DNA from: Nelumbo lutea
Taxonomy: Eukaryota; Streptophyta; Magnoliopsida; Proteales; Nelumbonaceae
Assembly: GCA_022828595.1 (NCBI GenBank)
Contig: JAKGHH010000002.1
Span: forward strand, 70,776,383 to 70,840,382
Direction: 5' to 3'
DNA length: 64,000 nucleotides
Positions 48,501-60,500 of the stretch are shown here, one piece after another (the first letter of the stretch is position 1; each line of letters opens with the position of its first letter). The notes below the pieces were generated by a model, which was not told the origin of the DNA, made no database searches, and saw only the letters and a program-made list of their open reading frames with translations. A program made the position numbers and the translations under genes.

Positions 48501-51500
48501 TATCAAGATTGTTGGGAAGTGTTGAAAGATGCTTTATGTTATGTCTTTAAGGAGTTTACAGATAATCATATAGTCATTTCTGGAGTCAATACCACTTTTT
48601 GGACCCTAGTCCCCAAGAAATCTGATGCTAGTCACCCGAAGGACTTTCAATGAATCAGTTTGGTAAGTATTATATATAATTAGCTAAAGTCCTTTCTATG
48701 AGGATTAAATATATGCCCTCCCCTCTCTAATTAGTCAAACCTTGGGCCACCTATTTTTTTTAGTTTATTTTTCTTTTCAAAAACATGTCAAGGGGTAGGT
48801 CTTAGGCTTGTCTACCCCTTGAAAAAGGCCAAAACTCTGAAACACCCCTATTTTATGTATCAGTGACCCACCAATATGATACATATTGGTCAATATAGTC
48901 CCATACGTGACAAAATTTTGAACCTTGGAAAAAGCTTATGCTTTGGTGGACTAGGACTCCAGGAGTTCTTAATAGAGGTGTTGAGAAATTGTGACTATGG
49001 GGAGATATGGTGTAATTGGGTGTTTGGTTGCATTAGCTCCTCACTATTCCATTTTGGTGAATGGAGTTGTGAAAAACTTTTTTCTAGCTTCTAGGGGTTT
49101 TAGGTAGGGTGATCCCCTCTCTCCGTTCCTTCACATTAATAGCTGATATGTTTTTGTAGGTTTATCTCATTTGTTGATAGGAAGGATGTGATAAGAGGAT
49201 GGAGAATAGGAAGAAATGTTATTCCAATTACCCACCTTCAGTTTGCAAATGACATAATGGTTACCAGCAGCACACCAAAAAATAAAATCAAACTTTGATG
49301 GAAGTTTGTTGGGCAACCCGGGACCCTGGGGAGTTGGGGAGTATTCAGAGACGGGGAGGGCAGGCTAATAACACTTTACTCTGGCCCAATAGGTATTGTT
49401 GATTCTTTAAGAGCTAAAATTGTGGCCCTACTTCAAGGTCTGAAGCTGGCCAAGCAATGGGGTTTCCAAAATTATGAAGTGGAGGGAGATTCTAAGCTGC
49501 TAATATCATGGCTGCAGGTAAAAAGTTTGGGGGCGTGGACTTTTAGAAAGCAAATGAAGGAGATTTATTGCTTAGCAAAGGAAGCTGGAGTAATCTTTAT
49601 TCGGACAAGGAGGTCAGCCAATAGTGTGGCTGATACTTTGGCAAAGTAGGGGATTCAAAGGGAAAATCTTTTTGGGACTGTACTGTAAATCTTGCTATAA
49701 AATATGGGGTCAACACTCATGCTGTGAGTGATTGGCATTGTACTCTCTTAACCGTAGAGAAACGGCAGAAAATAAGAAAGAGAGAAGGGAAGAGAGGAAG
49801 AAGGGAGAAGGTAGAAGAGAAGAAGAAAGATTGACGACCAAAAAGAATTACTGGCGGCGCCAGAATACATTAATATTTATAGGACGACCAAAAAAAGAAA
49901 GGGAAAAGACCCTTGTGCCCCTGTTGTAACTAAAGTACAATAACAGCCATAAAATAAATACTTTAAATAGACCAAACAGACCCTAACTAGACAAAATAAT
50001 AAAATAGAAATAAAGTAAACTATTTCAACACTCCCCCTTGAGTTGGGGCATAGATGTCGATCATGCCCAACTTGTCACACAAATCATTATGCCGCACATG
50101 ATGAAGACCCTTGGTGAAGATGTCCGCAAGTTGTTTTTCTGAGTTGACATATGGAGTGCACACTTCTCCACTCACAAGTTTTTCTCTAATAAAATGTTTG
50201 CCCACCTCAATGTGTTTCATCCTATCATAGAGGATTGGATTAGCAACAATGTTGATAGCAACTTTATTGTCACAATAGAGTGACATGGGGTTGTTAACTG
50301 CAAAACCCAGTTCACCTAACAGGTTTCTTATCCACATGATTTCAGCAACTCCATGAGACGTAGCTCTGTATTCCACTTCAACATTGGATTTAGCCATCAC
50401 ACTTTGCTTCTTCCTTCTCCAGGTGACCAAGTTTCCTCCCATAAAGGTACAATGCCCATTGGTAGATTTTCGGTCATTGACTGCCCCTGCCCAATCAGCA
50501 TCTGTATACACTTCCACCTTCAAATGTCCATGTTTTTGGAACAGCAAACCAGCTCCTGGAAACTTCTTGAGGTATCTAAAGATCATCTATGCAGCTTTAA
50601 AGTGAGTTGTCCTAGGTTTGTGCATGAACTGACGACTAAGGACACCCACTATATAAGCAATATCAGGCCTGGTCTTAGACAAATATAAGAGTCTCCCCTA
50701 CAAGTCTCTGGAACTTCTTCACATCTTTGAAGAACTCCCCTTGACTGTCTTCCAGCTGATGGTTAGGTTCAATTGTTGAATCAATTGGCTTCACCCCTAA
50801 CTTGCATGTATCCTCTAATAGATCTAGTACATATTTCCCTTGGTAAATAAAGATGCCCTTTTGAGAGCAGGCAACTTCAATCCCAAGGAAATAACGTAAG
50901 GGTCCTAGATCTTTCACCTCGAATTGAGTGGCTAAGAATTTCTTTGGTTTCTGTATTTTAGTTTTCTAGTCTCTTGTGATCACTATGTCACAAACACAAT
51001 TAAAGCTACAATTTTCCCTTCACCTTTCTTCACAAACAAAGTGTGATCTGACTGGCATTGTTTGAACCCCATTTGGTGAGCTAAGTGGAACTTAATAAAC
51101 CAGGCCTGGGGTGATTGTTTCAACCCATATAATGATTTTCTTTAACCTGCACACCTTCTGCTCACTGCCTTTGGCGCAAAAACCTGGAGGTTGAGTCATG
51201 TACACTTCCTCCTCTAAGTCATTATTCAAGAATGCATTTTTAATGTCTAATTGGTGAAGTTCCCAGTCAAGATTCACTGCCAATGAAAGAAGAGTCCTGA
51301 TAGAATTCATCTTGGCTACTGGAGCAAATGTCTCTGCATAGTCTACTCCATGTACCTATGTAAACCCTTTTGCCACCAATCTGGCCTTGTACCTTTTAAC
51401 TGTTCCATCAGCCTTATGCTTCACTGTTAACACCCACTTGCATCCCATTGGTTCCTTCCCTTCAGGAAGATCCACTAACTCCCAAGTGCCTTTTTTGTGC

Positions 51501-54500
51501 AATGCATCAATTTCTTACTTCTTTGCATTTGTCCATTCAGGTTTGGATAAAACTTCTGCCACATTCTTAGGAATAGAGACACTGTCAACGAAGGAAAGGA
51601 ATGCACGATATGAAGGTGAAATATGATCATAAGACACAAAGTGAGAGATAGGATGATTAGTAGTACAAGACCTAATACCCTTTCTCTTAGCAATAGGAAC
51701 ATCAAGATCATTAATAACAGGGGGATCAATATTAAGAGGCTCAGACATATCAATGGGAACAAGTGTGCCTGGCTTATGAAGAGGATCTACCTCAGAGAAT
51801 CCGATGATGTTGGTTGCACAGTTTCAAGTTCCACAGCTCTTGAACTTTGCTGGCACTTATGGTGGTGAAGAAAGACACGAAATGGAAGAGGATCAAGAAG
51901 AGGAGGTAATGAGTCTGAGCCTGGGTGTGTTTCTCCTCAACCCTACTCTCCCCCTGAGGAGAAACCGAGAAGAAATGTTGACTCTCAAAGAAGGATACAT
52001 CAATGGAGACATAGTATTTGTGTGAGGCAGGATCATAGCAACGATAACCCTTTTGAGATAAAGAGTAACCAAGGAAAACACAAGGAATAGCACGAGGATC
52101 GAGTTTACCGCGAGCAGGGGGCAAGTCATGAACAAAGCAACGACACCCAAAAATCCACTAACTCCCAAGTGCCTTTTTTGTGCAATGCATCAATTTCTTC
52201 CTTCATTGCATCTGTCCATTCAGGTTTGGATAAAACTTCTGCCACATTCTTAGGAATAGAGACACTATCAACGAAGGAAAGGAATGCACGATATGAAGGT
52301 GAAATATGATCATAAGACACAAAGTGAGAGATAGGATGATTAGTAGTACAAGACCTAATACCCTTTCTCTTAGCAATAGGAACATCAAGATCATTAATAA
52401 CAGGGGGATCAATATTAAGAGGCTCAGGCATATCAATGGGAACAAGTGTGCCTGGCTTATGAAGAGGATCTGCCTCAGAGAATCCGTTGATGTTGGTTGC
52501 ACAGTTTCAAGTTCCACAGCTCTTGAACTTTGCTGGCTCTTATGGTGGCGAAGAAAGACACGAAATGGAAGAGGATCAAGAAGAGGAGGTAATTGAGTCT
52601 AAGCCTGGGTGTGTTTCTCCTCAACCCTACTCTCCCCCTGAGGAGAAACCGAGAAGAAATGTTGACTCTCAAAGAAGGATACATCAATGGAGACATAGCA
52701 TTTGTGTGAGGCAGGATCATAGCAACGATAACCCTTTTGAGATAAAGAGTAACCAAGGAAAACACAAGGAATAGCATGAGGATCGAGTTTACCGCGAGCA
52801 GGGGGCAAGTCATGAACAAAGCAACGACACCCAAAAATGCGCATTGGAATGGGGGACAATGGAGCTATAGGAAACAAAAGTTGATGTGAGGCCTAATACT
52901 CTAGTAACTGAGATGGCATACGATTGATGATATATGCAGCATACAGAACAACTTCCATCCAAAAGCATTTCAGAACATTCATATTGAGTAATAAACCACG
53001 AGCTACTTCGAGAAGATGACGATTTTTCCTTTCAGCAACATCGTTTTGCTAGGGTGTCCTAGCACAAGAGCTTCGATGAAGAGATCCACACAAAGCAAAG
53101 AACTCCGTGAGATCACTATGGAAGTACTCTTTTGCATTGTCCAACTAGAAAATATGAAATTCAGTTTGGTATTGAGTGAAAATCATGCGTTGAAAGTCTT
53201 TCACAATTTTTGGCACTTCATCTCTAGATCATATAGGATAAACCCAAGTTTATCTGAGTAGTCATCAATCAAAGTAATGAAATACTTATATCCAACCTTA
53301 GTAGGTAGAGTAACAGGGCCCCAAAATCAGAATAGACAATATGAAACGGAAATTCAGATCTTTTATTTCTTAAAACAAAAAGAACTTCTACAATGTTTAC
53401 TCAATTGGCATGCCATAAGTAGGCTTGAGTCTCACTAGATGAACTTAAGGACTCAGTAGCCACATGACCAACTTTATTCTCCAACATGTAGAGGCCATCC
53501 ACCATGCTTCCTCTACCAATCGTCTTCCCCGAGACTAAATCCTGAAACACACATGAAGAAGGAAATAAAGTAATAGAGCAATGCAAGTAGTGAGTAATAT
53601 TGCTAATGGAAAGTAAATTTACAGGTGATTTAGGGAATGCAACACATTAGAGAGGTTAAGGCCGAATGGAAGAGATATGGTTCCTTGGCTGGCTATATGG
53701 AGAATGAACCATCATTCAGTCTCACCTTATCTCTCCTAGAGAGGAGGTTATATGCCTGAAATAAATTTGACTTACCAGTCATGTGGTTTGAGGCTTTAGA
53801 GTCAATTATCCAAGGGGAATAAGATGTATGAGATGACACATGGAAAGCAGTGGCAGTGTTACTCGATGTAGACGCAAAGGAGGTAGGAGTAGGACCAGAA
53901 TCCATTTGGCGAAGAGTCATACCATACAACTCCAAATGGTCAAGAAAGGAGTTCATAATCTCTTCCTTGGGGTTAGAACTAGTGTGCCACTCCTAAGTTA
54001 CCATGGGACTAGTCTCTTGAGATGCCACATTAGCTTAGTTATATTTTTTCTGATTCTGCTGGATTGGTTTCTTATTCTGATCTGTTGTTGATTTCTTACT
54101 CAATTCCTATGCCCATTTCGGTTTCCCATGGAGGTCTCAACATGTATCTCTAGTGTCTCTAGTCTTCTGACAGTGAGTGCACCAAAGTTTACTCTTGTCA
54201 TCCACTCTCTACTGAGAATCACCCTTCTTAAAGGAGCCTCTGACATTTGAATCTGTACCTCCTCGGCCCTCTGAACAATTCATCACACTTCTTCTACTCT
54301 CTTTTGACTGAACTAAGGCATAAACCTCCTGAACTGATGGTAAGTCTTTACTTCCCAAGATCTGTACCCTAATGGACTCATATGTAGGGTTCAACCACAA
54401 AAGAAAAGCAAATGCCTGTTGCTGAGAAACAAGTGACTTGTATGCCCTTGCATCTTCATCACACTTCCAATTCACATTTTGATAGTGATCCAGTTCCTTC

Positions 54501-57500
54501 TAGATTGATGTCAGATTTGAGTAGTACACTGAGAGACTTCTCTCCCCCTGCTTGCATGTAGAGGATTCAGCTTGCAGTTGGTATATCTTAGCATAGTGCC
54601 TTTGCTCTGAATAAGTAGATTTTGCTTGTTCCCATATTTCACAAGCTGTTTCAGCCCACATGAATGTTTTCCTTACTTGTGGCAGTATGGAAACCAAGAG
54701 CCATGACATAACCATACTATTTTCTTGGTTCCACCTATCATATTCAACACTTCCAGTCTTCGGTTCCTTCACTTTACCATTAATATATCCTATTTTCCCC
54801 CTAGCAGTAATGTAACGTTTTATTCCCCTAGACCATTCAAGGTAGTTTAGTCCATCAAAGGGAATACAGCCATGGGAAAACTCATATCCATCCCCTCATT
54901 CATTCCGTTTTGACTTCCTAAAACCCCAGAAGTTGCAGAATTCTCAGAGGACATGGTTAAAAAAAATTTGTCTCAACACACAACTTAGGATCCCTCCTTA
55001 CACCAAAAAACAAAACCTAGCTCCACACCAAATAAGCAATCCACATACATACTTCGGTTTGGACACAAACTAAGCACAAAACAGCACCAATTTCCAGACA
55101 AAAAAAAGGCAAGATCAGGTTGATTTCAGACCTGTACGGGTTAACAGTTCCAACCTACCAGTCTTCCAGAACATCTAAGTGCATTAACCATCAGGAGAGA
55201 TCCTTAAAAAATTGTAATCACACCAAAAACTAGAAATAGCAGGTCATCCGTGACCTACAGTCACTCTTTCATAGGTACAGGATCACACGGTCCAAGAAAA
55301 AAAGAGGTATAAACCTCACAAACTTATGATAATATTCAGCAGCCCAGATTCATTGAATTTTCTCTTGGTACACGACCAAGAAAGATAAGAAAAAAAAAAT
55401 AGGAAGGTTTGTACCAGTCGTAGGTCAGTTTTTTGTTCTGAGTCTGGAGAAGACAGCAAGTTGAAGTGGAAGCCTTGTTCGATTTGCTCTCACATTCAGT
55501 AAAACCGCTCTGATACCATCTTAACAGTAGAGAAACGGCAGAAAATATGAGAGAGAAGGGAAGAGAGGAAGAAGGGAGAAGGTAGAAGAGAAGAAAGATT
55601 GGCGACCAAAAAGAATTATTGGCGGTGCCAGAATATATTAATATTTATAGGGCGACCAAAAAAGAAAGGGAAAAGACCCTTGTGCCCCTGCTGTAACTAA
55701 AGTACAATAACAGCCATAAAATAAATACTTTAAACAGACCAAACAGACCCTAACTAGACAAAATAATAAAATAGAAATAAAGTAAACTATCTCAACAGCT
55801 CCTTTACTAAATCAATGAACGTTACTGTTTCCAATAAAAAAATGACAATTAATTTTTTTGTGAGGTTGATGTCAAGAAGGTAAGGAACCTAAAAGAGCTA
55901 ATAAGGAGGTTTGAAAGGCTACATAATATGAAAATCAACTCAGAAAAAAGTTGCACATCAGGTGTTAATTTGGGGCATAGGGAAACTAAGGCTATTGCGG
56001 GTTGTTTTGAGTGTTTTGAGTGTTCCATCTTTAGGGGCCAACCCTAGGGAGAGTAGGTTTTGGAACCCAATGGTAGAAAATTTGAGAAGAGAATAGCTTC
56101 GTGGAAGAACTATGTCTCCTTGGGAGGGCAATTCCCTTTGATGAGAGCCACTCTTGCCAATTTTCCAACCTACTTCCTCTCTGAGTTTAGGATCCCACCT
56201 AGAGAAGTTAAGAAACTAGAGACATTAATGAGAGATTTTCTTTGAGAGCTGGGGGAAAGCAAAATGGTCCATCTAATTAAATGGGAGATTATATTTAGAA
56301 GTAAAGAGGAAGAGGGTTTAGGCAAAAAATAGCAGCCATACCCCATGGACGTTTAAACATGTGATTAGGGAAGTGGAGAAGATTGCAAAGGAGGTTGATG
56401 TTGAATTCAAATGGGTCCGAAGAAGTGCAAATGGGCTAGCTGATGGATTAGCAAAACAGGGGGCATTTAGACAACAATTATTTTGGGCTGCACTGTAATG
56501 AAGGGTAGAATAGAATGATTAAAGGGGATCAACAGTCCCATCACCAAGTTGTATAAACTGCTTATAATCTGAATTTAATAAAATTCATTTTTACTGATCA
56601 AAAAAAAAAAAAAAAAAAAGAGGAAGGGGGTTTAGGCATAAGCAATGTGGTACAAAAGAATGTAGCATTATTAGGAAAACGGTTTTGGAGTTGGCCTTCG
56701 GAGAGGAGTTTGTGATATGAAGTGGTGGCAAGTATTCATGGTTGTTTAGAGAGTGGTTGGGATGCCGGTGTATATTGTTGGGCCACTTTGGCAACACCAT
56801 GGAAGGCAATTCACAGTATTCTTCCCCAGTTTCTAGGTATAATGTGTGTTTTGGGAATTCTGTTTTGTTTTAGGAGGATGTTTGGGTTGGAGATTGTGCT
56901 TCAAAGGACCATTTTCTTTCCTTGTACTCCATCACTTTGTATGGAAAGGAGGTTGTGTCAAAATTCCTTTTACTCTAACTCCAGATTTTGGGTTCCGTAG
57001 AGGGTTAAGGGATTAGGAGATTGGTTTTTTATCCATTTCGTTGAGTTTCCTTGGTAAGGTTTGTTTGGATCCCTCTAAACTATACAAATGGGTTCAGTCT
57101 CCACTTTCCAAAGGGTCTTTTTCTTGTACTTGATTTTTTAAAATCCCTTTTAATCTTCTCCTCAATATTTTCCTATTAAGGAAGTCTGGTGTAGGCTTGT
57201 TTCCCTTAAAGTTAGTGCCTTTTGCTGGCAAGTGTTTTATGGGAAAGTAAACACCTTCGATAACTTACAAAGGAGAAGACCTTTCCTGGGTGTATTTCAC
57301 CTAATTGGTGTATTCTTTGCAGGTCTAGCAGTGACAACTGCTACCATTTACTAATTTCTTGTTTTATTGCTACAGAATTATGGGATTGGTTTTTCTCTTT
57401 GTTTGGGTGCAGGTGGAATGTGCCATTAGAGGTTAGTATGCTATTTGATTCCTTTACCTTTGTCTGGCCTAAAAAACAAGGATTATGTGGAGGTGTGTTA

Positions 57501-60500
57501 GATCAGCTCTGTTGTGGACCATTCGGGAAGAAAGGAATGCAAGAATTTTCCAAGAGAACGAAAGAAGACTACAAGAAATAAAGGTCTGTGTGTTGAACAG
57601 GGTAATCCATTGGTTAAAAACTTTAGAGTTATTCAATTAATTTTCCTTTGATGACTTGTGGGGGAATTGGTCAACTGTGGCAATGTGCTCTTCCAAAAAG
57701 AATAGAGCACGGTTGACTTGGACACCTCCTCTTGAAGGTTATTTAAAGCTAAACTTTGATGTAAGTAGTCAAGGTAATCCATGTCTATCTGGAATAGATG
57801 GGATCTTGATAAATGAGGTTGGGAATATTTTATTATTTTTTCCAGGTTCACTAGGAGCAAGGTTCAAAGTATCGGAAACCTCAAGTGTATCGGAAAGGCA
57901 ATTTTAATAGATGTATCGAGATACGCCTTGGATACGCATGCGTACCGGAGAAAAACTAAGATACGTATAGATACGTTTGGAAACACTATAAATACTTCAA
58001 TAAAAAAAAAAAAAATACATTCAACAACACTAAATATAAGACCTCAATGAAGTGTATATATATTAAATCAATATATTTTAATGGTTTTATGAAGAAATAT
58101 ATTGTAGTTAATTATAATTTCATTAAAAATCCTATGCTTAACTATAATTTATAAATTATAACTCTTAAGTTTTAATGTTTTATGGGACGGAAAAAACCCA
58201 ACTCTCCTATCCAACCATAAAACATGCATTGGCACAACTTCTAAGTGAAAATATAATTAATAATTATTTATTATTTATTTCCAAAAAGTTATAAAAAAAT
58301 AAACATTATATAATATATTCAAAAAATAGTTATTAAAGAAGAAATTTCAATTGCTTTGTGGATATGATAGATCATCCATAGAATTAGAATATATTCAATC
58401 ATTGTGATCAAATGATAAAATATAATTAACTATTTATATATTTTTTAATTCTAAAACTATAAAAAAAATAATTAGTAAAGAAGAAATTTGAATTGGTCTG
58501 TGGATATGATAGATCATCCATAGAATTATAATATATTCAATTGTTGTGATCAAATGATAAAATATAAGAAATGTAGATCAACATAAATTTAAACATTCAA
58601 GAAAAAAAAGAAAACACAATATATTATAAAAAATTTACTTATTTTTGCCTTATTTTTTCAAAATTTGAAAAATCTTCCAAAAAAAAATGATTCACACTTG
58701 TTTCTTGCAAACTTTTGCAAATCTAGCACACTAGGAATGAGGTTTGGAGTTTTAGAGTCATTTGGGTGGGGGGGGGGGGGGGTGAAGGCTTATTTCCGGG
58801 AAAAGAAACTTGCATTCCCCTTTTATTTTATTTTTTTCAGTTTTTGATTGTACCTTTTTTGTCAATACGCTCTGAGACACCCCCGATACGCCCTGATACA
58901 CCCCCAATACACACCCGATACGGGTCCAATACACATGAAAAAAGAAGAAGCGCCCAATTTCCATGCGTATCCCATATTTGTTTTTCAAAGATACAATACG
59001 ATACACCTTATCGTATCGAAATTTTAAACCTTGACTGGGAGTTGGGGACTTCATATCAGCTTGGTTTGGGGTCTCTTTTGATCGAAGGGGATTCAAAGGT
59101 GGTGGGGTGTGGTTGAAGGACTCAGAATCTGTTATTTGGTGCTATAGGAGTAAAATCAAGAAATTCAAGTGGCTTACACAAAATATGAAGATAAGAATGT
59201 AGTGGGTGGGAAGATAGGCAAATGCTTTGGCTGATTGTTTAGCCAAGCAAGGGGTAACTAGGGAGTATTTGTTTTTGGGCTCAGTTGTAAATTGCTTTAA
59301 TTTTTAACTAATGTTATTGGAGAGGATGCAGCTCGTGCTTCTCTTAGGGATGCTTGTATTGCTTTGATCTTTTGAATTAATAAATTCTTCATTGATTAAA
59401 AAAAGAATTCTTATGGTATTCATTTATCTAGAGAAAGGATATGATAGAGTTCCTAAAGAGATAATATAGTGAATTTTGGAAAAGAGTTTTTTTTGGGCTA
59501 AAGCTGTAAACATCTCAGTGGAATCTTTTTTGTTACTAGTATACATTATGAAATTTTGTCATTTTCATATATTGTGCAGTTACACCTTTGGAAGTTTCTC
59601 CCTTTGATTTTCTGCAATGCAATTATACTCTACCTTTACTCAAAAAAGAAAAAAGAAAAGAAAGAAAGGAGTTCCAACTTCCAAATAAGTGTGACCTAAT
59701 TAGTGACATGTATGAAGGTGCAGCAACTAATGTTAGAACACCCATGGGAGAGACATTAGAATTTCCAATTGTGATGAAACTTAACCTAGGCTTAGCACTT
59801 GGTTAAGTTGACGAATCATGTCCAGAAGGCAGCCCCATTGTGCTTGTTGTTAGTTGATGATATAATATTAATTGATGAATGAAACTAAAGAATGATTAAA
59901 TGCAAAATCAGATTTATGGACAAATACTTTAGAAACAAGAGGTTATAAAATAAGGAATAGAACATAATATATGCAATATAAGTTGAAGAATAACAGGAGT
60001 GGAAATCATGTACACTTAGCATTGGAGATAAAGAGATAACTCAATGTGGCTTCTTTAATTACCTCCATTCAATAATCCATAAAAAAGGGGAGAGATTGAG
60101 GAGGATGTCAATCATTGAATTAAAGTAGGCTGGGCATAGAGTGGTTCATTCAGAGTCATATGTGATAGGAGAAAACTACTTAGACTAAAGGGAGAATTTT
60201 ATACAACTGTTGTAAGGCCAACAATGTTGTTGGTTGTATGCAGCAGAATGTTGGGCAGTCAAGAAACATGTTTAAAAACAGATGTGGCAGAAATGTGAAT
60301 TTTCAGATGGATTAGTGAGAAAGCTAGGAAGGACAGGATCATAAATCAAAGGAAAATAACAGTAGCTTCAATAGGTAATAAAATGAGGAAAAGCATACTA
60401 AGATGGTGTAGTCAAATGTGGAGAAAATAATCCATGCAAGCCTAGCTCTATTGTTGAGATCCCATTTGTTTTCTATTCCCTATTTTATTTTTTTATTAGA

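Larger units (their letters stand above)
49749..55797 (-). mobile_element. Ty1/copia element E, antisense, nested in LINE2
   Basis: LTRs at 49749-50030 and 55522-55797 (about 280 bp) end CAACA on the + strand. The primer site complement CTCTGATACCA lies at 55509-55518, and the purine tract complement CTCCCCCTTG follows the left LTR. Flanks TCTCT and GCTCC do not match cleanly, so the target duplication is unresolved or mutated. The gag is of the same family as element A. A 683-bp tandem duplication lies in its middle. Confidence 0.88.
49255..55847 (+). mobile_element. 5'-truncated LINE2 fragment carrying copia E
   Basis: The outer pieces 49255-49748 and 55798-55839 are the 3' end of an L1-type LINE. 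RNase H runs from [11 protein letters not shown] through [14 protein letters not shown] to [13 protein letters not shown] (ORF 49422-49649), then a 3' end with CCAATAAAAAAA. AAATGACA flanks it (49247-49254, 55840-55847), and the LINE1 RT resumes on the far side. Copia E sits in its 3' part. Confidence 0.75.
39058..59400 (+). mobile_element. L1-type LINE (LINE1), itself split by at least seven insertions
   Basis: Collinear LINE blocks can be followed through the insertions. Endonuclease starts at 39838 ([17 protein letters not shown]), the endonuclease end is at 41133-41205, and RT N-terminal sequence runs 41810-42533. RT then continues at 48495-48714, 48928-49254 and 55848-56302. Zinc-binding and linker sequence follows from 56639, with RNase H at 57640-57857 and 59034-59270, then an A-rich end at 59394-59404. 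The flanking duplication AAAAGAATT marks insertion in the RTE LINE. Subtracting insertions leaves about 4.7 kb, a reasonable L1 length. A possible ORF1 region (39058-39837) was not recognised. Confidence 0.82.
38845..60430 (+). mobile_element. RTE-type LINE split by a 20-kb nested insertion
   Basis: The 5' piece (38845-39057) encodes [20 protein letters not shown], then the degraded NQFGF block. The 3' piece (59401-60430) resumes with [18 protein letters not shown], the next RTE RT block, then [20 protein letters not shown], the degraded catalytic region and the C-terminal KHV and EEKH blocks. The two halves join exactly at the 9-bp AAAAGAATT duplication that flanks LINE1 (39049-39057, 59401-59409). 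Stops and frameshifts show it was already decayed or has decayed since. The 5' limit is uncertain. Confidence 0.8.

Noticed and set aside
49744..55802. Exact 5-bp target duplication for copia E
   Set aside because: Flanks TCTCT and GCTCC match in only three positions, so I do not claim one.
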